Assembly: GCA_963969395.1 (NCBI GenBank)
Contig: OZ017796.1
Coordinates: 10,976,501-11,040,500 of the forward strand
Reading direction: 5' to 3'
Length of the DNA stretch: 64,000 nt
Source of the DNA: Pseudoscleropodium purum
Taxonomy: Eukaryota > Streptophyta > Bryopsida > Hypnales > Brachytheciaceae
A program made the position numbers and the translations under genes. Positions 26,722 through 37,033 of the stretch are shown here, piece after piece. Positions within the stretch are counted from its first letter, which is position 1. Each line of letters begins with the position of its first letter. The notes below the pieces were generated by a model that worked only from the letters and a program-made list of their open reading frames with translations, was not told where the DNA came from and did not search any database.

Positions 26722-27060
26722 TCTGACCACCCTAGTATAGAATGGATCCTCAAAACCAAATGGATCCTCCAATCCTCCGAATGCTGCGAGGATTCTGAAA
26801 AAGATGAAAAAGATGCAAGATGATGAGCCCCAGTGGAATTGATGTTAATGGTGGTAGGACAATGCGCATGCTAAGATTTGCAAAGCTCTAAGTGGGAGTA
26901 GAAACAGCCGTGGGAACGGAGTGTTGGCGTGGAGATGGCTAAGTTAGAGGTGGTGGCGATGGCGACGGTGGCCATGGAGAATGTGAAGGTGCTGCAAGGG
27001 TAGAAGAGAATAGCTGGCTATGGCGACTGGCACCGAAAGGGAAAGACAGGTGAGGGGAGA
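26722..27060 (-). promoter_or_regulatory. Likely 5' leader and promoter-proximal region of the coiled-coil gene
   Basis: This is a GC-richer stretch with GCC/ACC-rich sequence. It carries the short frame beginning at 26975 (MATVAIATTSN, 34 codons) and a strong acceptor ending TTTTTCAG at 26795. It probably holds a leader intron between these points, but the donor was not fixed. Confidence 0.35.
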
Positions 27061-29742
27061 GATGTCAGTTGAAAACGAAGTGACCTAAGTTAGTTAGACG
27101 GGGGGGATTAGTAAGGCACTATTCATGATAGCCCACAAATTCATCTGAAACACCAGTTATGTATTAGAAAATCAATGATCTGTGCTAAATAGGTTAACCT
27201 TCTTTCCTTTCAACTTGCTTCTTACACCCTTGAATCATGAAGATCAAACGTTGTGATTGAAAAGATGTACAACTGGTAATGTACGATAACTAATTCAGTA
27301 GTGCTAGTATGTGAGCATGAAAATGTGAGCATATATAAGTAGATATATTACAATCATTGAAGGTGCTTATAATATAAACACTTACAATATAGGTACCTAC
27401 ATTGTAGTTTTACTATAATCATAGAAGGTTTTTATAATATAGACACTTATAACATAAGTGTTTAGTCTTCTAGGTTCATAAGCTCATGCTCTTAAGCTCA
27501 CATAATAGCAACCTTTCCATTCTTTGAAGATTGAGGATGGCTAGTTTCCTATGGAGGTGAAAAATGGAGGTGAAGAAGATTTATTCGTAGAAGTTTGCAT
27601 TTAGTTTTCACTCACTGTGCATGCCATTTTCATTCTAATCACGTTGCCAACATTAATGCAAAAAAGTCATCTTCCAAAATCTATTCTACATATTGTGGCT
27701 CATTTGGATCTTCACCACAACCTTATTCTCTTCATCGTTCATTGTCATTGTGATTCTTTATTGGTGATTGTAGCTCTTCACTATTAATCATGGCTTTCTA
27801 TTGCATTGATTATTCCCACAAGTGAAACACTTCTTTTAAGTTTCTAATCTCATACTTGCAATGACATGAAAGGGGTCTTACCCCTTTTTTTATGCAAAAT
27901 GGCTCTCTATTGGCTACTATTTTTACTCTTGAACTTCTTATTTTGTATAGAAATTTGTTTTTGGAGAAGGTGTGACTACCCCTAATGTACCAATTGCATT
28001 TGCCAATGTACCAAGAATGAGCATATCAAGTGGTGGACACTTTTAGTGACCTACATGATTCCAACTTCAAAATTCATAACTAATTCCTTGAAAGTCTGGA
28101 ATTTATGAAACAACTTGGATTAGATGCTAATTCTATTTGTCTTTCAAGGAAAGTTTATTGAAAAAAATTTCAAGAAGCTAAATCCCCCAAAATTGCAAAT
28201 TAGTTATGATAGACACCTTTTGGGGACCTCCTAACTTAATCCCATTCTTGGTGGGAATTTCAAGGAAGTTCTCATTCCTCCAACTCAATGAAGAAATACA
28301 TGTGGAAGGTGATAACCAAGAATCCTTCAACAAACTTATTGAAGAGTCTTGTACTTGTCCAAGGAGGTGAATAAAACTTCTTCTAACGCACTTAACCTCA
28401 ATGAAGCTCTTAGGATTCCCTTTACAAAATGTAGGCTGTGTCATAATTCCATTCGTCACAAATTTTTGTTACATTTTCATCAATATAATTTTTCATTAAT
28501 CCATTCTTACTACAGCCCTAATGCCTCTAGATGAAACCTTTTTAGTTCTATTGCCAATTGCAATGGGGCCATTCTTGTTATCCCCCAAAAAAATTACTAA
28601 AATTGGTACATGTAATTGTAAATCCCCCTCATTATGTTACAATGTACACACTTTCTTCATTCTAGAATCTAAATCTAGGATAGTCATTTTGGATAATGAG
28701 ATTTGAGCCTTAAGAATTAGAGAGAAATGATAAGGGATCTTTATTTTGGTACAATGGGACCAATTGCACCATTTCAAATTTGTAAATTTGTACTTTTTCC
28801 CAAATATTCTTTTTAGGCCAAATTTTTTCTATTTTTATTTAAATTATAGATGAAATTACTATTTTTGGACTTGTAAAATGTATGAATACAATTGAAAAAT
28901 ATTGCTTGGTTTAAGAGATGGATGAATGTAGAAATATAGTGCTTTACCAAATTAAAAGTGATTGCCATCTTTGAACTTTTTCCAAAAGTGGAAAAGGGAC
29001 TATATTGACAAATCTAGCCATTTAGGTTCTAAAAAAACAAAGGGATATGTATTGTGATGCAATTGTATTTGAATCACAATCAGTGGTAGTAACTTTATAC
29101 CTACAATCATCCCAATAAAAATAAACAAATAAAAATATCCCAATATGCATATGATATTACCATAAACTTTTGATATTTATAACTTTATTTGTTTTGTAAT
29201 AAATCATTTTTTTCAACTTGGTTTTGAATTTCAATACTTATAAGATCCAATTCTATTTACCTTGTAAATCTAAATGTTGAATTTTAAGGCACAAATATTC
29301 TACTTGTTTTTTTACCTCTTGAAAACAATTAGCCTATCTAAATAATGTTGTGTTCCAAGAATGAGATCTTCAAACTACTTTTGAAAAAATATTCTTATTA
29401 AAAATGAATTTCTTGCCTGAAATTTGAGTGTTTTTCAAAATCTTGCTTGAAAACCCAAAATCCAAATACCAATACTCTAAAATAATAAAACTTCTTGTTT
29501 CAAAGATTTCAAGCATTATTACATTTCAGAGTGTTAGAATGGCTACAAACATGATACTTCAATATTTATAGAACCTAAAATAAAGCATTCAGAAAGCTTT
29601 GAAGGTATCAAAGCATAAAATTAGAAAGATTATTGCTTGTATTGATAACCAAATTTTTTCTTTCAAGTTACTATACTATACCGATGGTCTAGTCTAACAT
29701 TCCTTTTCAAATAATTAATTAAAGTTGGCAAATGTGATTAAG
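27061..29742. other. AT-rich intergenic DNA
   Basis: No gene is supported. A weak duplication of about 48 bp occurs at 27350-27396 and 27412-27460 (CAT-GAAGGT, TTATAATATA-ACACTTA). Other open frames lack recognisable content. Confidence 0.45.
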
Positions 29743-29745
29743 CAT

Positions 29746-29966
29746 CACTACAAAAGAAAGGATGTTTTAAGTGAGTTTTTAAGTATAGTCTTCAACATAA
29801 GATTTTAAGTAATGACTTTTAAGGAGATGTTCAGCAAAATATTACTAAAAGCACATGTATTTCTAGTAAATTTTTGCTGAAAATCTCTTTAAAGGTCATT
29901 ACTTAAAATCTTATGTCTAGGACTATACTTAAAAACTCAGTTAAAACACTCCTTTCTCTTGTAGTG
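29746..29966. mobile_element. CACTA-type foldback MITE, 221 bp
   Basis: The element begins CACTACAAAAGAAAGG and ends CCTTTCTCTTGTAGTG. The inverted repeats extend almost to the centre (GTTTTAA, TGAGTTTTTAAGTATAGTC, ACATAAGATTTTAAGTAATG, CAGCAAAA). It is flanked by CAT at 29743-29745 and CAT at 29967-29969. CACTAC ends with a 3-bp target duplication are the signature of the CACTA (En/Spm) superfamily. No coding sequence is present. Confidence 0.88.
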
Positions 29967-30127
29967 CATATGCCTACAAATGAAAAATTTTGGATTTTTT
30001 TGATATAATGTTTTTGAAAAAAAAATATCTCAAAAATTTGGGCATTTACTTTTAGAAATATTTTCTTTGCCAAACTTGACTACAATGTACAATAATCAAC
30101 TAACATCCTCTAAAGAGCAATTTGATT

Positions 30128-30872
30128 TTAACCCCTAAAGGTCAAAACTCCATTTTTAGCAATATAGCAATTTTGGGTAGCTCACTACAAATCGAATTAT
30201 TATTCTTTGTTGCTAAAATATTCTCTCAACATGTGCCCAAGGAGTAGCTTCAAGGTCCAATAATTTTCATAAATTTTGACTAAATGGTTAAAAAATTATT
30301 GCATGATATGTAATTTTCATTGTTTAGTGGGTAGCTGGGGCACCTCAAATAAATTCTTTAATAATAACTTATTTCAAAAATAAGCTTTGAAATTGTTTCT
30401 CTAGATTTATATATATCAAAGAAGCTTTGAATCAATCTATTCTCATTAATGAGATGAAAGTTATGAGGTGTTTTAGTTTGTGGATAGGTATGGTTTTCAA
30501 AGACTCCATACCTATCCACAAACTAAAACACTTCATAACTTTCATCTTATTCATCAAAATGTATTGATTCAAAGCTTTCTATATAAATATAAATTTAGAG
30601 ATCCAATTTCCAATTTGTATTTTTCAAAAAAATATTTTTAAAGAATTTTTTTGAGCTACCCATGCTACCCGTTGAATAATGAAAATTACATATCATGCAA
30701 TAATTTTTTAACCATGTAGTAAAAAATTATGAGAATTTTTGGGCCTTAAAGCTATTCTTTAGGCACATGTTTTTTGAAAATTTTAGTGACAAAAAATGAT
30801 AACTCCAATCAAGGTGAGTTGCTTAAAATTGCTATATTGTCAAAAAACGTAGTTTTGACCTTTAGGGGTTAA
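30128..30872. mobile_element. Complete TTAA-type foldback element, copy C, 745 bp
   Basis: The element reads TTAACCCCTAAAGGTCAAAAC at the left and GTTTTGACCTTTAGGGGTTAA at the right. It is a near-complete palindrome: arms of about 360 bp fold back around a small centre near 30487-30525 (GGATAGGTATGG ... CCATACCTATCC). Both ends abut TTAA. Such TTAA target sites with C-rich ends are known from piggyBac-type transposons, but no transposase is present, so the superfamily is inferred. The internal sequence shares TTTATATATA, AAGCTTTGAATCA and AAAGTTATGAGGTGTTTTAG with copies A and B. Confidence 0.88.
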
Positions 30873-31226
30873 GCTTGGTCATGTTGAGACTAATTTGATT
30901 GCCTAGGATCCTCAAATATGATGGTGATATGATTTGAAAGTGTAACAAGTGTAGTGCATTAAAGAATAGATTAAGCAAACTTGTAGGATATTTTATAATG
31001 TTTATTTAAGAAAAGGTCATATTTAAGAGGTATGAATGGATAGAAAATGGAAAAAATTTAAAGAGGTCTACACCATAATCTTTTCAAGTTTATAGAAGAA
31101 GAAGCTTCTAATAATTATGTGTCTATCCTACACCAATTTGCTTCTTGTAAGAATTTGAGAAATCTTTTTCCTCTGAAATTGAAGTTTCTAAGGTTAATTA
31201 CCTAATTACAAATTGAATAAAAAATA

Positions 31227-31735
31227 TTCCCTTCGTCTTAAAATAAATCTAGGTTTTTCTAGAAGTGGCTAGAGTAACACATGAATTGTTCCTATTTTCA
31301 AGGGATTGCATAGTTATTATAACTTCTACTAAACCCCATTAGGTGTGAAAGAATGGAAGTTAATAGTGAAGCAATGCATGTTGAAAACATGCAACAAAAT
31401 TGATAAATTTTTGTCTTTTTTGCCAAGTAGTAATATTTTCGATGACTCTTTGAGCAACATTGGTGCAGTGACATCTATTTCGACAATGTCTTGTGATTCA
31501 ACTCCAACAAATTTTCAACGATAGATTTGCTCTTTGCCTTTGGTTGGTTAGAGGTTGCGTTTCGATTCTCTTTGTAGGGATTGAATTACTATTTAGTCTT
31601 TGGAGCATGGTATCTATGGATTCTTTTGCTTCGCGGTGTTGAAACTACTTCAGTTGTCTATCAAGTAGTAGAGAGCCAATTTCAAATTTAATTTGAGACA
31701 TGTATATTTGAAAACCCCGGATTTATTTCGAGACT
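31227..31735. mobile_element. Mariner/Stowaway-like element ends, 5' unit
   Basis: The left end TTCCCTTCGTCTTAAAATAAATCTAGG, preceded by TA, is the inverted match of the right end at 34798. A second, incomplete right-end copy (CCCCGGATTTATTTCGAGAC) closes at about 31735 without the outer GGGAG. Segments from about 31447 are a direct repeat of 34448-34798, sharing TGTCTTGTGATTCAACTCCAA, GGAGCATGGTATCTATGGAT and AGAGAGCCAATTT. No transposase frame was seen. Confidence 0.6.
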
Positions 31736-31762
31736 AAGTAGTCAAATTCACCGAAAAGGTGG

Positions 31763-32002
31763 TTGAAACTTAGCTTGTACCAGAATTCAAGCAGCTATAA
31801 GCACCTCCTCACAAAAAATGAGGTCACTACTGTGGAAACCTGTCACCATCTGTCTTTGGGTTTCCATAATGGTCCCGAATCCTTCCCATCGTCAAACTTA
31901 ATTGAATCTGACTCAGAAAATTCTAAAGAAGAATTGTTGCTAGAACAAAAGAAGAGAGCAATTTCTATTGAGAGTCAAGATACACTGAGACAGTCGAGAT
32001 GA
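31763..32002 (+). other. Open frame with protein-like composition, unassigned
   Basis: An open frame of about 79 codons lacks an ATG at its start. Its C-terminal part is charged (ESDSENSKEELLLEQKKRAI). It lies just after the mariner-like unit and within the probable 3' flank of the oppositely oriented 40-residue protein gene. It may be an exon relic. The family is not recognised and expression is unproven. Confidence 0.2.
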
Positions 32003-32419
32003 AGAAAATGCAACACAGCAATTCGTTCTACCAACTGTCGATGAAGCTATAAGTTGTAATTTGTAAAGAAAAAAAGTGATGAACAAAACCGATGAAACTA
32101 ACGTCCTTTCATATCAAGATACAACATAACAGGAGTATATTTTATTCCAAGTGATCACCAAGAATCACACCAGAAGCATCTTGAAGCACATCACGCATAT
32201 CATGTCAACCTTCACATGTAACATTTCTACTGAAAATTGGTCAACTGAAATCGATTGTTAACACATTCTACAATGCACGTGATACATTTGCGCATGAACA
32301 TCACATTTCATTAGACATCATCACTCTCTGTAAAAACACGAAAATAGTATGAATGCAGGGAAAGCTATAGCTTGTTGATTGCATATTCGTGTGTGTACAT
32401 AGATGAATTAGAAGTGCTA

Positions 32420-32542
32420 TCACTTACGACCTCGTTTGGGTTCAGTAGAGCGGCTTTTCGTAAAGCAGGCCGCTAAAATTGCTCCAGGGACAGCCACATA
32501 CTCGGCTACTGATGCCAATCTTGAAAGCAAACCCGGAGCCAT
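32420..32542 (-). CDS. 40-residue small protein, paralogue 1
   Basis: The frame from ATG at 32542 to TGA at 32420 encodes 40 residues with a basic C terminus. A strong acceptor (TTTTTCAG) ends one base before the ATG. A donor (CCAAACAG followed by GTATGAAG) at 32986 gives a leader intron and a non-coding first exon at about 33060-32987. The paralogue at 35524-35646 has the same length, the same splice position before the ATG, and 25 of 40 identical residues. Shared features are LLS-LA, AE-V, PGAIL, SRST and PKR. Many codons differ silently, which argues for protein-level selection. A short hydrophobic stretch (residues 16-27) could be a membrane segment, followed by a basic tail. Homologous 3' flanks and an AATAAA near 32140-32146 suggest a real transcript. 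A GTAAGTG donor overlaps the stop codon, so an alternatively spliced C terminus is possible. The family is not recognised. Confidence 0.7.
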   Translation of the reverse strand: MAPGLLSRLASVAEYVAVPGAILAACFTKSRSTEPKRGRK

Positions 32543-33060
32543 ACTGAAAAACACCTCAAATCAAACCTGCTCTACACAAAACCATCGCACGACTCAAAAT
32601 CGCAATCACAAAGATAGTCTTTCTACCCAATACATAATGAAAAATGCAATAGAATCAAGAACTACAATAGTGACTATAACAAGTGACATTTCTATGAACT
32701 CCACAACCAATCAACCAGAGCTACAACAATCGGCCGAATTCAAACTCAGTGAATTTCTTGATTAAGCATCCATAGTCGAAAAATCACTAACCGCACATTT
32801 AATTCTGCAGTGAGGAAATGTTCATGGGACCGGAAGGTTGCATACTTTTCTTCACTTTGAAATACAGATCGAACACTCCAGTAGCTAGCTAGTATCTACC
32901 ATATTTGAAAACTGATTTTGAGCATGGAATTTTTGTTTTAATGTAAACTAATCAAGAATGATACACTGAGCTATGTTGCTTCATACCTGTTTGGAGTAGA
33001 GAACCCTAAAAATTGAGGTGACGCCTCTTCTTCAACTTCAACGAGCCTGTGTTGTTTCAC

Positions 33061-34447
33061 GTCGCTAGCGTCTCCCGTTCAAGACAGGGGCGGGTGAAGG
33101 GGTGCGAGACAGTATCAATGGATGAAATACACGATGAGAATGAATGTACACGACAGTAATTTAGCTCCAATATGGATGACATTCGTTTGATGAACAATTT
33201 TACGGTGCCCTTAATTTGTTGCCTTCTTTTCCTAAATCTTTTCTTTCTTTTCTTCCTCACAAGATTTTTGGATGCATTGTACATGAATGGATTTCAAATG
33301 GTCTTGGTGTTAAGATACAAATAGATTTTGTAGCGTTTTTGGTTTTGGAGAGGGTGGTTTTAGATTACAATATCTCAAAGTTATTGACACAAGATACAAT
33401 AGATGCACAATGTGCAATATGGTATAATTACTTTACCAAACTCTAGGTACACTACATAGATATCTATTTAATAAAAATGAGCAAATGTCATGCCCTAACA
33501 TCAAACTCTCTATTGAGTGAATTTTGAAACTTTTGTAAGTTTATTTCTAAAAGGGAAGATGTGTTCATGGATGTTCTACACTTATCTTTGCAATTGAATT
33601 TTGTATTTTCATTATTGATGTTTTTCATTCAATTATCATATATGATCATGAACTTTAACTAAAAAATTCATCAAATATAGAGTTTTTTTTTTTCAAGATT
33701 GAAATTTAGTATCCTTGATCAAGATTGTGTGAGAGTGCATTGATGTAAGAATTGCCTACAATTGCTATTGAAAATGAGCTATTTGTATGGAAAAAGGAGA
33801 GTGAAGGAATAGGAAAATTCTTCAATGAAGGAGACACATCTATGCATCCATACTTTAAGATAGGCTTTTGTTTGTTTTGTTTTGTTTGTTATCCCCTCAA
33901 GGCCTAACAACATTTTCATAATGGAGGTTTTCAATGAATTGTCTCACTCTGATATTTTTTTGCATGTAGATGTCATTGAAATTTTTAATTTTAACTGTAA
34001 AAAAGTGAAGAATACTTTGTCTAGTAGACATGGAATTAATTGTGGAAAATATTGATTGTTGGATTTTTACATTATATCAATTTTGGATGATCAATTCTTT
34101 AGGCAAAAAACACAACTTTTGGAGAAGAAAAATTACAAGAAGATGAATAATGCTTTTTTGCCCTCGAAAAAAATTGTATTAGAATCTAAGGCAAATATAG
34201 TATTTTTTTATTTAAAAAATTAAAAAATTAAGAACTCTTCCTAATTTGCAGACATTTTCAAACAAAAGGAGTAGAAAGTCAAAACTGACTAAATCGGATA
34301 CTACAAAATTTTTAAAATTTATATATGCATTATTTTTTGAAATTTAACAATTGATATTGTATTAATTATTATGCTAATCAATTATTATTCAATTATAATT
34401 AAAAAATTAATAATATACAATTGATATGGTATTAATTTTGATCATTT
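33061..34447. other. AT-rich spacer between the two small-protein genes
   Basis: This probably contains the promoter of paralogue 1 at its left edge. The rest is AT-rich, with no gene or complete element that I can support. Confidence 0.4.
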
Positions 34448-34798
34448 TGTAAGCAATGTTGGTGTAGTGACATCCATTGACGTCTCACATATTCAATTCC
34501 AACAATGTCTTGTGATTCAACTCCAAGAAATTCTCAACAAAAGATTTATTAGTAATAGTTTTGGTATAGTTTTGGGTTGAATTCTTTACCTTCAATTGGT
34601 AAGAGATTGCGTTTTGATTCTCTTTGCAAGGATTGAATTGCTATATAGTCTTTGGAGCATGGTATCTATGGATTCTTTTGCTTCAGGGTGTTGGAACTAG
34701 CTTCAATTGTTGTCTATCAAATTGTAGAGAGCCAATTTTGAATTTAATTTGAGACGAGTGTATTTGAAAACCCTGGATTTATTTCAAGACAGAGGGAG
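34448..34798. mobile_element. Mariner/Stowaway-like element, right-end unit
   Basis: This direct repeat of 31447-31735 ends in CCTGGATTTATTTCAAGACAGAGGGAG followed by TA. Reversed, it reads CTCCCTCTGTCTTGAAATAAATCC, the form typical of plant Stowaway and Tc1/mariner ends, and it pairs with the end at 31227. The two TA-flanked ends enclose 3.57 kb, including small-protein gene paralogue 1. Either they bound one composite element or they belong to two separate insertions. Confidence 0.6.
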
Positions 34799-34899
34799 TA
34801 CTACATATCAAATATACAACACTAGTAAGAACGTATTGTTAGTTTTGGGTATACATACTGACTGCTTGGGCCAGTACCACCTTTAAGATGTCTTTCATC

Positions 34900-35044
34900 C
34901 AGAAACCCTAACATCCATCCTCCCACCCGTCTTTGAAACAGATGAGACGCGTGGTGCTCACAAGTTTCGGTGCAAATTTCGCATTGCCATTGAAGTTGGA
35001 GCAACAGTTTCGAAGATTTATCAAGAATTCCCTACTGCGACCAG
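34900..35044 (+). other. Probable 5' UTR exon of small-protein gene paralogue 2
   Basis: The exon runs through AAACCCTAAC (a telobox-like motif) to the donor CCAG followed by GTTTGCG at 35045. The intron would close at GTTGTTCAG (35522), one base before the ATG of the 40-residue frame, as in paralogue 1. An upstream ATG near 34940 opens a frame that would overlap the 40-residue frame out of register; it has no counterpart in paralogue 1. Confidence 0.45.
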
Positions 35045-35523
35045 GTTTGCGACTGCAGCTGCAAATTTTCGATGTTTCGTTTTGTTGTTTCCAGAGTTTG
35101 CAAATTTTTAGAGCTCGTTTTTCCTCCAGTATTTTTGTTCCTTAGGGTTCGGTGAATCCTCCTTCAATGTCCGCTTTGCTTTTGAAGCAAGAACGAGAAT
35201 GTAACTTTACAATCCCAGGAACATTTTCTTAGCGCGGAAGTGAATGTCCGATTACTGTTTTTTCGACTTCAATTGTGTAATCAGAAAATCCAAGAGCTTC
35301 ACTGAGTTGTCTTTTGGCATGTCCAATTGCTGCGGCTCAGGTTGATTGGACGTGGAGTTTTCAGAGATGTTAGTGTTTTAATGATGCAATAATCACTGCA
35401 GCAATTCTTAATTATCTCGTGTGCACAGCAATGTATTTGGTGGAAAGACTATCTCTGTTGTGGGGTTTTTGAGTGGTGCGCGGGTTTTGGGTGCAGCAGA
35501 TTTGCTTGGAAGTGTTGTTCAGT

Positions 35524-35646
35524 ATGGTTAAGCCTTTGCTTTCGAAGCTGGCGACCGCAGCCGAGTTCGTGGTTAACCCCGGAGCAATTTTGGTAGCCTA
35601 CTTTACGACGAGCCGCTCCACCCAGCCCAAACGAGATCATAAGTGA
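35524..35646 (+). CDS. 40-residue small protein, paralogue 2
   Basis: The frame from ATG at 35524 to TGA at 35646 encodes 40 residues, colinear with paralogue 1 (32542-32420, minus) with no gaps and 25 identities. A hydrophobic core at about residues 15-27 (FVVNPGAILVAYF) precedes a polar, basic tail (SRSTQPKRDHK). The acceptor lies one base before the ATG in both genes. The two genes are arranged head to head about 1.8 kb apart, which suggests local duplication with inversion. The 3' flanks are also related (GAAATGTGATGTTCA, TTCTGGTGTGA, CTTGGTG). A single-pass membrane or organelle protein is possible, but there is no direct evidence of location or function. Confidence 0.72.
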   Translation: MVKPLLSKLATAAEFVVNPGAILVAYFTTSRSTQPKRDHK

Positions 35647-36120
35647 TGGAGCGTCCAGTTTGTCTGTGTGCTAGACAGGTCAAGACGCACTTATGAAGCT
35701 AATGAAGGCATTCATACTCCCTGGTGGTTTCAAGGAGAGAGATGGTCCCTTGTGAAATGTGATGTTCAAACATTACATCACGCATTATTGCGTGATGTAA
35801 TGTTGTAATAAACAGTTCAATTGAACTATTTCTGTCATAATGGTGCATTTCTTACGTTGCATAATGTGCGTGATGATTCTGGTGTGACACTTGGTGCTCA
35901 CACTGGGACTGAAGCATGCGTTTTGTCTATGCTGTGACTTGGTCTATGCTGTTACAAGGTCGTTTGGTCCTTTGATTTTTAGAGCTTTGTTGAGTGGGTG
36001 GACCCACGGAACGACTTGTTGTGCTGCTTCTGAGGATCTGATTGTGGCATGCCCTTCATCTAGGCTGTTGCAGTTTGTTTTGACTATCCATTGAAACTCT
36101 GCCCACTTCATTGTTGGGGT
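35647..36120 (+). other. Probable 3' UTR of small-protein gene paralogue 2
   Basis: This contains blocks shared with the 3' flank of paralogue 1: GAAATGTGATGTTCA at about 35754, and TTCTGGTGTGACACTTGGTG at about 35877. It also holds a strong hairpin at 35769-35804. The poly(A) site was not fixed. Confidence 0.4.
35769..35804. repeat. Perfect 16-bp hairpin, 4-base loop
   Basis: AACATTACATCACGCA is followed by loop TTAT and then the exact complement TGCGTGATGTAATGTT. It lies in the probable 3' UTR of paralogue 2 and would form a very stable RNA hairpin. It could equally be a small palindromic insertion. Confidence 0.9.
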
Positions 36121-37033
36121 TTAGACTGGCCGAAAACGCTGTTACTACGTATTTTTGGAGTCCGTTGGAACGAAACCTATTGATGAGCTGTATTCAACCA
36201 TGAACTGGGTTTTCTATCGATGCGATGAAACCGGCTGTGTTTGATTGTATTGGCGTTGTTTCTCTGCTGATGTTTAACGCGGCAGGACTCGTTGAGAATT
36301 ATTCAATAGAGAGGCGAGAGAACTCATTTCCAATCATGCAAGTCCATATTTAGTTTCTCACTTCAGAAGATTCTTTAGAAGGCTGGGATGTCTCCCCCTT
36401 CTACACTACAGATGACATCTGAAAAGACTTCAAAAGCTCCAGATCGTGCACAAAAGAATCTAAATTCTTCTCTAAAAGCGTTGAAGCTCAAGGGTTACGA
36501 GGTCTAGCCAATTTCCAGCAGTGCAGTAAACAAACATAAGACCATAAGACCATAACAGAAGGTAGCAGATTGAAAGAGATTCAGCACAAACTCAACACGG
36601 AAAATAATCATACCTTTGCATTGGTATATTGAACTTGCATATACAGTCAAGTGGCAAACCTCTAACGTATGTGTCTTCCCTCTGAAATGCTAAATCAAAA
36701 ACCAAAAAAAATCTCACTATCAGAGTAACCCTACTACAAAATACTTTCCGGGTACTGCAAAGAAATGAAATCAGGAAATCGTAAGTTGCCAAAATAAAAG
36801 CGATGGCAATAAATCTTAGCATTCTCAATAATCTCTGCTTAACTTTGGAGGGGCTTCTCACTCGTTATCGTACTGCTAGCCGTGCAACTTGGTCCACCCA
36901 AGAACCCAAACTGGGCACAAACTGAGGTAATTTCCAAGTGCAAAGTCATCAAGTCATGACAGTGGTGCTTGTGAACATATGATACAGAATCTTTGATACA
37001 GGGTGAGCATCAACTAGACTGCATTGCAAAAGC
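36121..37033. other. Intergenic region before the zinc-ribbon gene's 3' end
   Basis: No gene is supported. The right part probably includes the 3' UTR of the minus-strand zinc-ribbon gene, whose stop is at 37034. Open frames here lack recognisable content. Confidence 0.35.
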
